Assembly: GCA_944368065.1 (NCBI GenBank) | Contig: CALVWV010000022.1 | Coordinates: 1-59,915, forward strand | Source of the DNA: an uncultured Clostridia bacterium | GTDB taxonomy: Bacteria > Bacillota > Clostridia > Christensenellales > Borkfalkiaceae | Direction of reading: 5' to 3' | Length of the DNA stretch: 59,915 nucleotides | Shown here: positions 1 to 6,171 of the stretch, one piece after another | Numbering within the stretch: position 1 is the first letter of the stretch | Layout of the letters: each line of letters begins with the position of its first letter | Notes under the pieces: model-generated | Databases searched by the model: none | What the model was told of the DNA's origin: nothing | What the model saw: only the letters and a program-made list of their open reading frames with translations | Program-made: the position numbers and the translations under genes

Positions 1-500
1 GTAAATTAGGAAGAACCACCAAGCAGAGAATGGCGATACTCAGGAATCAGGCGTCTGAACTTCTGTGGTACGGCAAAATAAAGACTACTGCGGCAAGAGC
101 CAAAGAGCTTCAGCCTTACGTAGAAAAGATAATCACCAAGGCAATAAGCGTTTACGACCTTAACGAAGAAATCGATGTAGCAACCACCGACAAAAAGGGC
201 AAGGAAGTAACCGTTAAGTCCATAAAGGACACGCCTAAAAAGCTTGCCGTACGCCGCGATATAATGGCTAAACTGCGCGATTTGCAGGAAGTCAAGGCTT
301 TCAGCGAAAAGAAAGCTGAATTCAAGGCGCGCACCGAAGACGTTCAGCATCCTTTAATGGAAAAGCTCTTCAATGAAATCGCTCCCAAATACGCCCAGCG
401 CAAGGAAGAACTCGGCCAGGGCGGCGGCTACACCCGCATCTATCTGCTCGGCGAACGTCGCGGCGATGCTTCTGAAGAAGCTATAATTGAATTGGTTTAA
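1..500 (+). CDS. rplQ: 50S ribosomal protein L17 (5' end missing)
   Basis: Large-subunit ribosomal protein near the peptide exit tunnel. The reading frame is already open at base 3 and encodes the conserved L17 N-terminal segment (KLGRTTKQRMAILRNQ), so only a few residues lie outside the window; the internal ATG at 30 is not the real start. The C-terminus has the family signature GGYTRI...RRGDA..AIIELV. Compared with E. coli L17 (127 aa) there is an insertion of about 35-40 residues in the middle, which is usual in Clostridia. It would be the last gene of the alpha operon (rpsK-rpsD-rpoA-rplQ), because a strong terminator follows at 542. Confidence 0.97.
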   Translation, partial: KLGRTTKQRMAILRNQASELLWYGKIKTTAARAKELQPYVEKIITKAISVYDLNEEIDVATTDKKGKEVTVKSIKDTPKKLAVRRDIMAKLRDLQEVKAFSEKKAEFKARTEDVQHPLMEKLFNEIAPKYAQRKEELGQGGGYTRIYLLGERRGDASEEAIIELV

Positions 501-541
501 GCGGCGGGGCGCAAGCCCTCGGCTTTAATTTAAAACCGTAT

Positions 542-579
542 AAAAGCGCTGCTGCGTAATTTTACGCAGCAGCGCTTTT
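542..579 (+). terminator. Terminator of the rplQ operon
   Basis: An 18-bp perfect inverted repeat (542-559 with 562-579) whose 3' arm ends in TTTT, followed by a T-rich stretch (gtttttatgcttttttt). It lies 42 bases after the rplQ stop. Confidence 0.9.
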
Positions 580-609
580 GGTTTTTATGCTTTTTTTAAT
601 ATGCGTTAT

Positions 610-631
610 TTGCGGCATATATGCGGGGCAA
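610..631 (-). repeat. Intergenic 22-bp near-palindrome, copy A
   Basis: Reverse-strand copy of the motif with core TTGCCCCGCAYATATG followed by CCGCAA; this copy matches the consensus at every position. It is one of seven copies in the window (see 4348, 9311, 13629, 17437, 26249, 41950), all intergenic. Confidence 0.75.
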
Positions 632-688
632 TTAAGTTTTGCAAGCTTTTGTAACGCCCTTATGCCGCGTTTGAACAAATATCGCAGT

Positions 689-728
689 TGCCCGCGCGAT
701 GCGCCTTTTCAAGCGCATCGCGCGGGCA
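689..728. repeat. 16-bp GC-rich inverted repeat, no T-run
   Basis: Bases 689-704 are exactly complementary to 713-728 with an 8-base loop. Neither strand has a T-run next to it and no gene end is close, so it does not look like a normal intrinsic terminator. It could be a cruciform or an RNA hairpin of unknown use. Confidence 0.6.
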
Positions 729-1016
729 GATTGCTATGCGCATTCAGAAAAAACGCAACGCGAGTCAGAATGCGGCAAATTAACGCGCGGTAAAATGAGG
801 CAAACGCAACGCGCGGCAGAATATTGCGCAGAAGGCGCGCCGCCATTCTTCGGTAAATTGTTATAATATGCCGACGCACGCGGTATAATAAAATATATAA
901 ACCTGCGCGCAAATGCGGCACAGCTCAATATAGCTGCGGCAAGGCGCGGATGCTTATTTTCATTCCGCTTTTTCCGTTATGCCCTTTTGCGACGGCAAAA
1001 ACATAAGGAGCTTGAT

Positions 1017-1265
1017 ATGAAAGATTTCATAAGTCAGGTAAACGGACTTCCGCTTATTTTAAAAATCATTCTGTGCATACCCGTGCTTGAAATTTTTTAC
1101 GGCATATGCCGCGTTATAAACGGCGCGGCGAAAAACGACGTGTTGTGGATACTGCTCGGCGTACTGACGATAATTCCAGGCGCGTTTTTCATGTGGGTGC
1201 TCGACCTTGTATGGGTAATTGTAAAAGGTCACGCGTTCCTGCTCGGCGATACTTATCTTGGCTGA
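1017..1265 (+). CDS. Small two-helix membrane protein (paralog of 1586-1810)
   Basis: 82 residues. I do not recognise a named family. Start chosen at the ATG at 1017 because AAGGAG lies 7 bases upstream; the longer frame from 987 has no ribosome site. Two hydrophobic segments are visible, about residues 10-33 and 41-66, separated by a short polar loop with a lysine. The same plan occurs in the gene 320 bases downstream: an Ile-Pro in helix 1, an (I/T)IPxG turn, and a W-x-L-D-hydrophobic2-W motif at the end of helix 2. The two are therefore paralogs. Each has its own terminator, and the second has its own promoter. Location would be the cytoplasmic membrane; function unknown. Confidence 0.75.
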   Translation: MKDFISQVNGLPLILKIILCIPVLEIFYGICRVINGAAKNDVLWILLGVLTIIPGAFFMWVLDLVWVIVKGHAFLLGDTYLG

Positions 1266-1270
1266 AAAAC

Positions 1271-1307
1271 AAAAAAATCTGCCTGCAATGCCTCGGCAGA
1301 TTTTTTT
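1271..1307 (+). terminator. Terminator after first mini membrane protein
   Basis: Stem AAAAAAATCTGCC (1271-1283) with GGCAGATTTTTTT (1295-1307), starting six bases after the stop codon. The A/T ends make it usable on both strands. Confidence 0.85.
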
Positions 1308-1360
1308 AATGCGTTTGGCGCATAGTACGGCGTTTCAGAGCGCTCGGAAATTGATGGTGA

Positions 1361-1474
1361 CGGCGCGTTGAAAGCAGTAAAGCTGCGCGAGTAAAATTAT
1401 GCAAACGGCGCGTTGAAAGTGTTGAAAGCAGTAAAGACGCGCGCAGAAATTGCGGGGAAGTTGCGCGCAGAAAT
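1361..1474. repeat. Cluster of short direct repeats between the two paralogs
   Basis: CGGCGCGTTGAAAG occurs at 1361 and 1406; GTTGAAAGCAGTAAAG at 1367 and 1421; GCGCGCAGAAAT at 1439 and 1463. The rest of the 1308-1527 gap holds no recognisable gene. The pattern suggests slipped duplication or decay around the duplicated gene pair. Confidence 0.6.
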
Positions 1475-1527
1475 CAGGCAAAGGCGGTGTGTAGGATTGA
1501 TAAAGGGGCTCAAAAAAATTTTTTGTA

Positions 1528-1555
1528 TTGACATATCCGCCGATTGTGGTATAAT
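1528..1555 (+). promoter_or_regulatory. Promoter of second mini membrane protein
   Basis: TTGACA (1528-1533), 16-base spacer, TATAAT (1550-1555), with a TGG immediately before the -10 that could act as an extended -10. Both hexamers are perfect consensus. Confidence 0.85.
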
Positions 1556-1585
1556 AATATTATAAATAAAAATAAGGAGTGGAAT

Positions 1586-1810
1586 ATGACTTGGTTTAAC
1601 AGACAGAGCCGTCTGGTTCAGATTCTCCTTCTGCTTATTCCCGTTGTAAACTGGATAACGGAAATTGTGGTAAGGTGGAGTACCTGGCTCAAAAAAGGTG
1701 GCATTCTCAGACTTATAATCTGTATAATCGTAACCATCCCTTCCGGTATTATCGTCGGCTGGCTTGATATGATATGGTGCCTTCTCTTCAAAAAACTGTG
1801 CTTCCAGTAA
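1586..1810 (+). CDS. Small two-helix membrane protein (paralog of 1017-1265)
   Basis: 74 residues, unknown function. The ATG at 1586 follows AAGGAGT with 5 bases between, so the upstream in-frame start at 1544, which overlaps the -10 box, is rejected. Two hydrophobic helices (about residues 10-31 and 38-66) end in WLDMIW, the same motif as in its neighbour (VLDLVW); the IP and TIPSG turns are also shared. It has a consensus promoter and its own terminator, so it is expressed alone. Short monocistronic genes of this kind can be stress or membrane-associated regulators, but nothing here shows that. Confidence 0.78.
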   Translation: MTWFNRQSRLVQILLLLIPVVNWITEIVVRWSTWLKKGGILRLIICIIVTIPSGIIVGWLDMIWCLLFKKLCFQ

Positions 1811-1820
1811 TAAGCATGCA

Positions 1821-1849
1821 AGCGGCTGCGCAAAAATTGCGCAGCCGCT
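1821..1849 (+). terminator. Terminator after second mini membrane protein
   Basis: A 13-bp perfect stem (1821-1833 with 1837-1849) followed by CATTTTA, 10 bases after the stop. Confidence 0.75.
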
Positions 1850-1860
1850 CATTTTATGCA

Positions 1861-1896
1861 AATGCCGCGCCCCGAATGTTTTCGGGGCGCGGCATT
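1861..1896 (-). terminator. Terminator of the aldo/keto reductase gene
   Basis: A 16-bp perfect stem (1861-1876 with 1881-1896) between convergent genes; AT-rich on both sides. It probably ends the minus-strand reductase message and can back up the plus-strand terminator at 1821. Confidence 0.75.
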
Positions 1897-1943
1897 TGTT
1901 TACCTTATTATCCGCGAATTATTTATGCGGTGCTAAGTTTCCT

Positions 1944-2807
1944 TCATACGCCGAGGTGGAAAAATCCCAGCGTCTTTCTCAGCGGAACTTTATATCCTTT
2001 ATCCCAGGGGAAGAGACTTTCTCCGCGGTCGAGCGAGTCGATTGCGACGATATCCTCATCAGAAAGATTTACTTTAAAAAATTCTCCGTTTTCCCTGATG
2101 CGCTCAGGTTTTGATGATTTGGGTATGACGGCAACACCCTGAGCGTGCAGCCACGCAAGTATCACCTGCGCCGCTGTGCAGCCGTGTTTTTCGGCTATGC
2201 CGCAGATGACGGGGTTGCGGAATATGTCCAGCTTTCCTTCGGCAAACGGCGCCCACGCTTCGGGCAGTATGCCTCGGCTTTCAAGGTACTTTATAAGCTC
2301 CTTTCTGGCATAGAAGGGGTGCAGCTCTATCTGATTTACGGCGGGCACAATTTCCGCGCCTTTTATAAGATTTTCAAGCTCTTTTATGCCAAAGTTGGAA
2401 ACGCCTATGGCGCGTATTTTGCCTTCGCGCACGCACTCCTGCATAGCCCGCCACGCGTTTTTTACCCAGCCGTAAGGCTCGTGTATGAGGTAGAGGTCCA
2501 CATAGTCCAGCCTGAGCTTTTTCAGCGAGCGTTCAAGCGCTTTTTTCGCCTTTTTGTATCCGCAGTCGGCAAACCACAGTTTTGTGGTTATGAACAGCTC
2601 TTCGCGCGGCACTCCGCAATTTTTAATCGCCCGACCCACGGCGGCTTCGTTTCCGTATACGGCGGCGGTATCTATCATGCGGTAGCCGTTTTCAATGGCG
2701 CATATAACGCTCTTTTCGCATAGCTTCGGGTCTTTGTTCTGAAAAACTCCCAGCCCGCAGCACGGCATTTTAACGCCGTTATTCAATGTAAAATATTTGT
2801 TTTCCAT
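1944..2807 (-). CDS. Aldo/keto reductase, diketogulonate-reductase (AKR5-like) type
   Basis: NAD(P)H-dependent carbonyl reductase, cytosolic, 287 residues from the ATG at 2807. The catalytic tetrad is all present: Asp in IDTAAVYG, Tyr in the same motif, Lys in ITTKLW and His in YLIHEP. Other family marks are GLGVFQ near the N-terminus, IGVSNF, NQIELHP and the cofactor loop VIPKSSKPERI. A TTG at 2846 would add 13 residues unlike the family, so ATG 2807 is preferred, although its ribosome site is weak. It is monocistronic, with convergent plus-strand genes beyond its terminator. The physiological substrate cannot be told from sequence. Confidence 0.9.
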   Translation of the reverse strand: MENKYFTLNNGVKMPCCGLGVFQNKDPKLCEKSVICAIENGYRMIDTAAVYGNEAAVGRAIKNCGVPREELFITTKLWFADCGYKKAKKALERSLKKLRLDYVDLYLIHEPYGWVKNAWRAMQECVREGKIRAIGVSNFGIKELENLIKGAEIVPAVNQIELHPFYARKELIKYLESRGILPEAWAPFAEGKLDIFRNPVICGIAEKHGCTAAQVILAWLHAQGVAVIPKSSKPERIRENGEFFKVNLSDEDIVAIDSLDRGESLFPWDKGYKVPLRKTLGFFHLGV

Positions 2808-2834
2808 GGCTTTATCGCCCGTTCGGGCATATTT

Positions 2835-2848
2835 GCTTGAATTCAAGC
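2835..2848. promoter_or_regulatory. 14-bp perfect palindrome upstream of the reductase
   Basis: GCTTGAATTCAAGC lies 28 bases upstream of the reductase ATG, with a smaller hairpin (GCCCG-TT-CGGGC, 2817-2828) between it and the start. The size and position suit an operator for a dimeric repressor, but no -35/-10 pair stands out, so this is inference. Confidence 0.4.
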
Positions 2849-2903
2849 TATTATTGTTTCAGCCGCATGCTGCGGAATAGTCGATGAAGGAAAAATATTT
2901 TAT

Positions 2904-3431
2904 TTAAACTGTTACCTGCTTGTACTCCCTGCCGGCAATCGTTTTGAAAGTGAAAGTCCTGTTCTCATACACGATGTAGCCGCGTTCGCTTGCTTCTTTG
3001 GGAAGGCTCACCGAGCCGGGGTTGAGGTGCAGGAAGCCTGTTTTTTCTATCAGGGGAACGTGCGTGTGCCCCGTTACGTACACGTCGCCGTCGCAGAGCG
3101 GAGGCACGGCGCGGTGTCCGTGCGAAAGATAGATGTTAATGCCGTCTGCGCAGATTACCGCATAGTCAGAAAGGCAGGGGAAGGAGAGCACCATCTGGTC
3201 TACTTCCGCCTCGCAGTTGCCGCGCACGCATATGATTTTTGTCTTGTAGTTTGAAAGCATTTCCGCAACTTCCTGCGGGGCGTAGCCGTCGGGCAGGGGA
3301 TTGCGCGGACCGTGGTAGAGTATGTCGCCGAGAAGAAGCAGCTTGTCTGCTTTTTCCCTCTCGAACGCTTCAAGCATCATTCTGCAGTATTTTGCCGAAC
3401 CGTGCAGGTCAGAGGCTATAAAAAGTTTCAT
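2904..3431 (-). CDS. YfcE-type metallophosphoesterase
   Basis: Small (175 aa) calcineurin-like phosphodiesterase of the MJ0936/YfcE family. The two-metal site motifs are in order: DLHG near residue 8, GDILYHG near 36, GNCE near 72, LSHGH near 103 and GHTH near 120, then NPGS. Family members hydrolyse phosphodiester bonds in small substrates in vitro; the in vivo role is unclear. The start codon ATG overlaps the stop of the upstream phosphatase gene (ATGA), and AAGGAG lies inside that gene, so the two are translationally coupled. Confidence 0.92.
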   Translation of the reverse strand: MKLFIASDLHGSAKYCRMMLEAFEREKADKLLLLGDILYHGPRNPLPDGYAPQEVAEMLSNYKTKIICVRGNCEAEVDQMVLSFPCLSDYAVICADGINIYLSHGHRAVPPLCDGDVYVTGHTHVPLIEKTGFLHLNPGSVSLPKEASERGYIVYENRTFTFKTIAGREYKQVTV

Positions 3432-4219
3432 AAAAGCTCCTTTATCTTTTTTATTACGCCGAATTCGGCGTTGGAGGGGATGACGTTCGGTATATATTTT
3501 TTAAGCTCGGGGAATGCGTTTGCCGTAACGTAGGATTGTCCGCTCGTCTGCAGCATTTCCAGATCGTTCATATGGTCGCCGAAGGAAACGCACTGGTCGC
3601 GGTCGGCGCCCAGCTCCTTTAAAAGCGCGGCGAGCGCCATGCCCTTGTTTGCGCTGTCCGTGCACACGTCCAGCCAGTCGAAGCCCGAAACCTTTGTGCG
3701 CAGCCCCTTTATTTTTGGTATGAGCGCGGCGGAGCCGTGTTCTGCGGCGGGCAGCTTGTCCCACACTGAAATTTTTAAAATGGTGTCGTATTTTACGGCT
3801 TTTGAAAGGTCGTCAACTTTCTTTACGCTGGTATATGAGCGGTAGAGCACTTCCTCGAACTGTTTGTCGTCCGAATCGTAGTAGGCGCAGTCCACGCCGC
3901 TGCAAAGGGGGAAGAGGTCTTTTTCCCGCTTTATTATGTCAAGCGCGTACAGTATATCTTCCGCGGGGGTGGGGTTGCAGTATATAATTTTACCGCCCTT
4001 CCAGCACAGACCGCCGTTTTCTGCGATTATGGCAATTTTATCGAGCTCGGGCTCAAAAAGTTTTTTAAGATTTGGCAGCTGTCTGCCGCTCGCGGGGGTA
4101 AAGGTTATGCCGCGGCGGTACATTTCTTCTATGAGCGGAAAGGTCTCTTCGGGCATGATTTTGGTAGGGGGAAGAAGCGTGCCGTCGAGGTCGCTCGCAA
4201 TGCATTTAATTTCTTTCAC
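3428..4219 (-). CDS. Cof-type HAD hydrolase
   Basis: 263 residues, the usual size for Cof/IIB HAD sugar phosphatases. Motif I is DLDGTLL near residue 10 (nucleophile Asp, acid/base Asp two positions on), motif II is the Ser in FTPASGRQ, and motif IV is SFGDHMNDLEML near residue 216. Cap type C2 lies between motifs II and III. Likely dephosphorylates sugar phosphates, FMN or similar. It is the first gene of a two-gene operon with the YfcE-like phosphodiesterase; copy B of the intergenic 22-bp motif lies about 130 bases upstream of its start. Confidence 0.9.
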   Translation of the reverse strand: MKEIKCIASDLDGTLLPPTKIMPEETFPLIEEMYRRGITFTPASGRQLPNLKKLFEPELDKIAIIAENGGLCWKGGKIIYCNPTPAEDILYALDIIKREKDLFPLCSGVDCAYYDSDDKQFEEVLYRSYTSVKKVDDLSKAVKYDTILKISVWDKLPAAEHGSAALIPKIKGLRTKVSGFDWLDVCTDSANKGMALAALLKELGADRDQCVSFGDHMNDLEMLQTSGQSYVTANAFPELKKYIPNVIPSNAEFGVIKKIKELL

Positions 4220-4286
4220 TGTTTTTCCTGCAATATGTCAGAGTATGTGCGCGCATTTTTAAACTTCTGCGCAGTTATTTTAAAAA

Positions 4287-4330
4287 CCGCAAAAAACCGC
4301 GCAGCTCTTCTGCCTTTCGGTTTTTTGCGG
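4287..4330 (-). terminator. Probable terminator of the MDR gene
   Basis: CCGCAAAAAACCG (4287-4299) pairs with CGGTTTTTTGCGG (4318-4330); read on the minus strand the hairpin is followed by GTTTTTAAAAT. A shorter hairpin (4390-4407) lies closer to the gene end. Confidence 0.6.
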
Positions 4331-4347
4331 AATGATGTTGTTATTAA

Positions 4348-4369
4348 ATCGCACATATGTGCGGGGCAA
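4348..4369 (-). repeat. Intergenic 22-bp near-palindrome, copy B
   Basis: Core TTGCCCCGCACATATG on the minus strand; here the second arm is GTGCGAT rather than CCGCAA, which makes the centre (GCACATATGTGC) a perfect 12-bp palindrome. Confidence 0.7.
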
Positions 4370-4447
4370 TTTAAAAATTTTTTATTTTCAGCCGCTTTGC
4401 TGCGGCTTTATAAGGCTTTTTCAAAACGGGGAATCGACGGAATGTTT

Positions 4448-5467
4448 TCAGATTATAAGCTTGAACATCGTCATTTTGCCCTTGCGCGAAGCGTTCACGT
4501 CGCACAGCCCTCTGTAAATTACGTTGGGGTCAAATTCCGTGAGCGTTTCCTTTTCAAATACGTCCGTGGTAACCGCCTTGTGCACAAGCAGGTTTATGGC
4601 GGTGTCGGTGTAGCCGAAGCCGTTCATCACGGTAAAAAGGGTGGTATTTTTGTCGCACAGTTCGCGCGCGGGGATATTGAAGTTTATGGGCGCAAAACCT
4701 GCAAGCACGGCGCATTTGCCGTCTGCAAGCACGCGCATTGTGAGCGCGGGGTCAAGTCTTGAGCACGTGGTATAAACCGCGGCGTCGCAAAGCTGACCGC
4801 TCGTCGCTTCCTTTATGTTCTCGGCAAGGTCGTCGTCGGCGGCAAAGGCGTAGTAAACGCCGCAGCTGCGCGCGCGCTCCAGAGCCTGAGGACTGTTGTC
4901 TATGACTATGGGGATAAGTTTATGGTACTGAAATACCTGCGCTATTATGTTTCCCGCAAAACTGCTGCCTAAAACGGCAACCCTGCTGCCTGCGGGCAGG
5001 TCAAGCTTGTCGTAAATTTTTTCGGCGACGGCGACGGCCTCGGTGCACAGCGCTTCAGTATCGCTGACGGAATCGGGCAAAGGCGCAACGTCGGTATATT
5101 TGCATACGGCAAAATCGCGCAGAAAGCCGTCAAAATCCCTGCCTGCAATCCAGGGCGAGGCGCATTCGTCCTCTTTGCCCGTCTTGCATGCAAGGCAGCT
5201 GCCGCAGCTTCTCGTGGGCTGAAGGAGCACGCGCATGTTTTTTTCTATGCCGTAACATTCCGCGCCGACTTCCGTTATCCTGCCTACGGCAAATCTGCCG
5301 ATGGTCTTGGGGTAGCGCACTTTGTTTTCGCCCGAGTAGAGCACCGCGTCGAAGTTTGAGGCAAGAACGTAAGCTATTTTAACTTTGACTTCGTCCGCGC
5401 CTACCGTCTGTTCTTTGACCGGCTCGTTGACGAGCGAGCCTGCATTTTTTAAAATCCAGTTATCCAT
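4448..5467 (-). CDS. Zinc-containing MDR (alcohol dehydrogenase-like) protein lacking catalytic zinc ligands
   Basis: Medium-chain dehydrogenase/reductase, 339 residues from ATG 5467. The structural zinc lobe is complete (Cys 88, 91, 94 and 102) and the Rossmann turn is recognisable (VAVLGSSFAGN near residue 165). In the catalytic zinc site the usual Cys is replaced within LASNFD (about 35-40) and the usual Gly-His-Glu is GRF (57-59). Zinc-dependent alcohol oxidation is therefore doubtful; it may be a divergent reductase or sensor-like protein. The promoter lies so close that the transcript is predicted to begin about 6 bases before the ATG, with no ribosome site. It stands alone. Confidence 0.82.
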   Translation of the reverse strand: MDNWILKNAGSLVNEPVKEQTVGADEVKVKIAYVLASNFDAVLYSGENKVRYPKTIGRFAVGRITEVGAECYGIEKNMRVLLQPTRSCGSCLACKTGKEDECASPWIAGRDFDGFLRDFAVCKYTDVAPLPDSVSDTEALCTEAVAVAEKIYDKLDLPAGSRVAVLGSSFAGNIIAQVFQYHKLIPIVIDNSPQALERARSCGVYYAFAADDDLAENIKEATSGQLCDAAVYTTCSRLDPALTMRVLADGKCAVLAGFAPINFNIPARELCDKNTTLFTVMNGFGYTDTAINLLVHKAVTTDVFEKETLTEFDPNVIYRGLCDVNASRKGKMTMFKLII

Positions 5468-5479
5468 AATTCTGCTTTC

Positions 5480-5508
5480 ATTATACTCATATTTTTTTAT
5501 AAAGGCAA
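5480..5508 (-). promoter_or_regulatory. Promoter of the MDR gene, predicted leaderless start
   Basis: On the minus strand TTGCCT (5503-5508), 17 bases, TATAAT (5480-5485). Transcription would start near 5473, only about 6 bases before the ATG at 5467. Confidence 0.7.
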
Positions 5509-5607
5509 CTAAAATATTAAAAAAAGGCAAAATCGCGGCGCCGCCCTGCGTGCAGACGGGTCAAAAAGCATAAAAAATTGCGTTACGGGTGTGTTTTTCT
5601 CCTTAAA

Positions 5608-5648
5608 GCCGCCCGCCCGCAAATTTTTGTGGGCGGGCGGCATTTTTT
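5608..5648 (+). terminator. Strong terminator with no plus-strand gene before it
   Basis: GCCGCCCGCCC (from 5608) pairs with GGGCGGGCGGC (to 5641), followed by ATTTTTTTATT. The nearest upstream gene is on the other strand, so it either insulates rpmE or ends an unseen short RNA. Confidence 0.7.
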
Positions 5649-5709
5649 TATTATCATATCAATTAAAGTCGTCGACATAATTTTTTTTATGCATAAGGCG
5701 GTAAATTGA

Positions 5710-5738
5710 TTGACTGCCCATAAAGAATGATATATAAT
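5710..5738 (+). promoter_or_regulatory. rpmE promoter
   Basis: TTGACT (5710-5715), 17 bases, TATAAT (5733-5738); about 30 bases of leader before the GTG start. Confidence 0.85.
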
Positions 5739-5773
5739 GATTTAGCATTGAAATCTAACGCGAGGTGAATAAA

Positions 5774-5977
5774 GTGAAGCCCGATATACATCCTAAGTAT
5801 CATGAAGTAACGGTTGTATGCGCCTGCGGCGAAACGTTCAAAACGGGTACCACCAAAAACGTGGAAACGCTCAGGGTGGATATCTGCAATAAGTGCCACC
5901 CGTTCTTTACAGGCAAGCAGAAGCTCGTTGACACAGGCGGCCGTGTGGACAAGTTCAAGAAAAGATACAATATGTAA
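5774..5977 (+). CDS. rpmE: 50S ribosomal protein L31, zinc-binding form
   Basis: 67 residues. The GTG at 5774 is chosen because the mature family begins MKPDIHP and GAGGTG lies 6 bases upstream; the in-frame GTG at 5765 overlaps that ribosome site. The four zinc ligands of the C+ form are present (VCACG and CNKCHPF), followed by [11 protein letters not shown] typical of the C-terminus. It has its own promoter and terminator and precedes the DUF1385-PrmC and prfA genes, the standard Bacillota order. C+ L31 is usually the zinc-replete paralog; no C- copy is in view. Confidence 0.96.
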   Translation: MKPDIHPKYHEVTVVCACGETFKTGTTKNVETLRVDICNKCHPFFTGKQKLVDTGGRVDKFKKRYNM

Positions 5978-5986
5978 GGAAAGATG

Positions 5987-6024
5987 GCGGCTCCAAATTA
6001 TTTGGTGCCGCTTATTTTCCTTTT
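5987..6024 (+). terminator. rpmE terminator
   Basis: GCGGC-T-CCAAA pairs with TTTGG-T-GCCGC (5987-6011), then TTATTTTCCTTTT. Confidence 0.75.
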
Positions 6025-6061
6025 ATGCTTTTTTTCATGTAAAATGCGGCGGCGCGCCGTC

Positions 6062-6099
6062 ATATGCTATATAAGGCGTAATATGCTGTATAAGGCGTA
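6062..6099. repeat. Tandem 19-bp duplication before the DUF1385-PrmC gene
   Basis: Two adjacent 19-base units (6062-6080 and 6081-6099) that begin ATATGCT and end ATAAGGCGTA, differing at one base. A perfect 7-bp hairpin (CCCTGCA/TGCAGGG, 6142-6158) follows 13 bases before the start codon. Confidence 0.7.
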
Positions 6100-6171
6100 A
6101 AAAGGCGCATTGCATTCCGTCCGCATTTCAGTGCACATCAGCCCTGCAAAATGCAGGGACGCGGATAAATT

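Larger units (their letters stand above)
501..1016. other. Long intergenic region, no gene seen
   Basis: After the rplQ terminator there is no ORF with a ribosome site or family resemblance. The stretch holds one copy of the 22-bp intergenic motif (610-631), a 16-bp GC-rich inverted repeat (689-728), and degenerate short repeats built on AACGCAACGCG and GCGCGGCAGAAT between about 750 and 840. It may be decayed sequence. Confidence 0.6.

Noticed and set aside
140-340. Insertion in L17 compared with E. coli
   Set aside because: Long L17 of this kind is usual in Clostridia.
578-793. Small plus-strand ORF after rplQ
   Set aside because: Starts inside the terminator, has no ribosome site, and reads through the inverted repeat and degenerate repeats.
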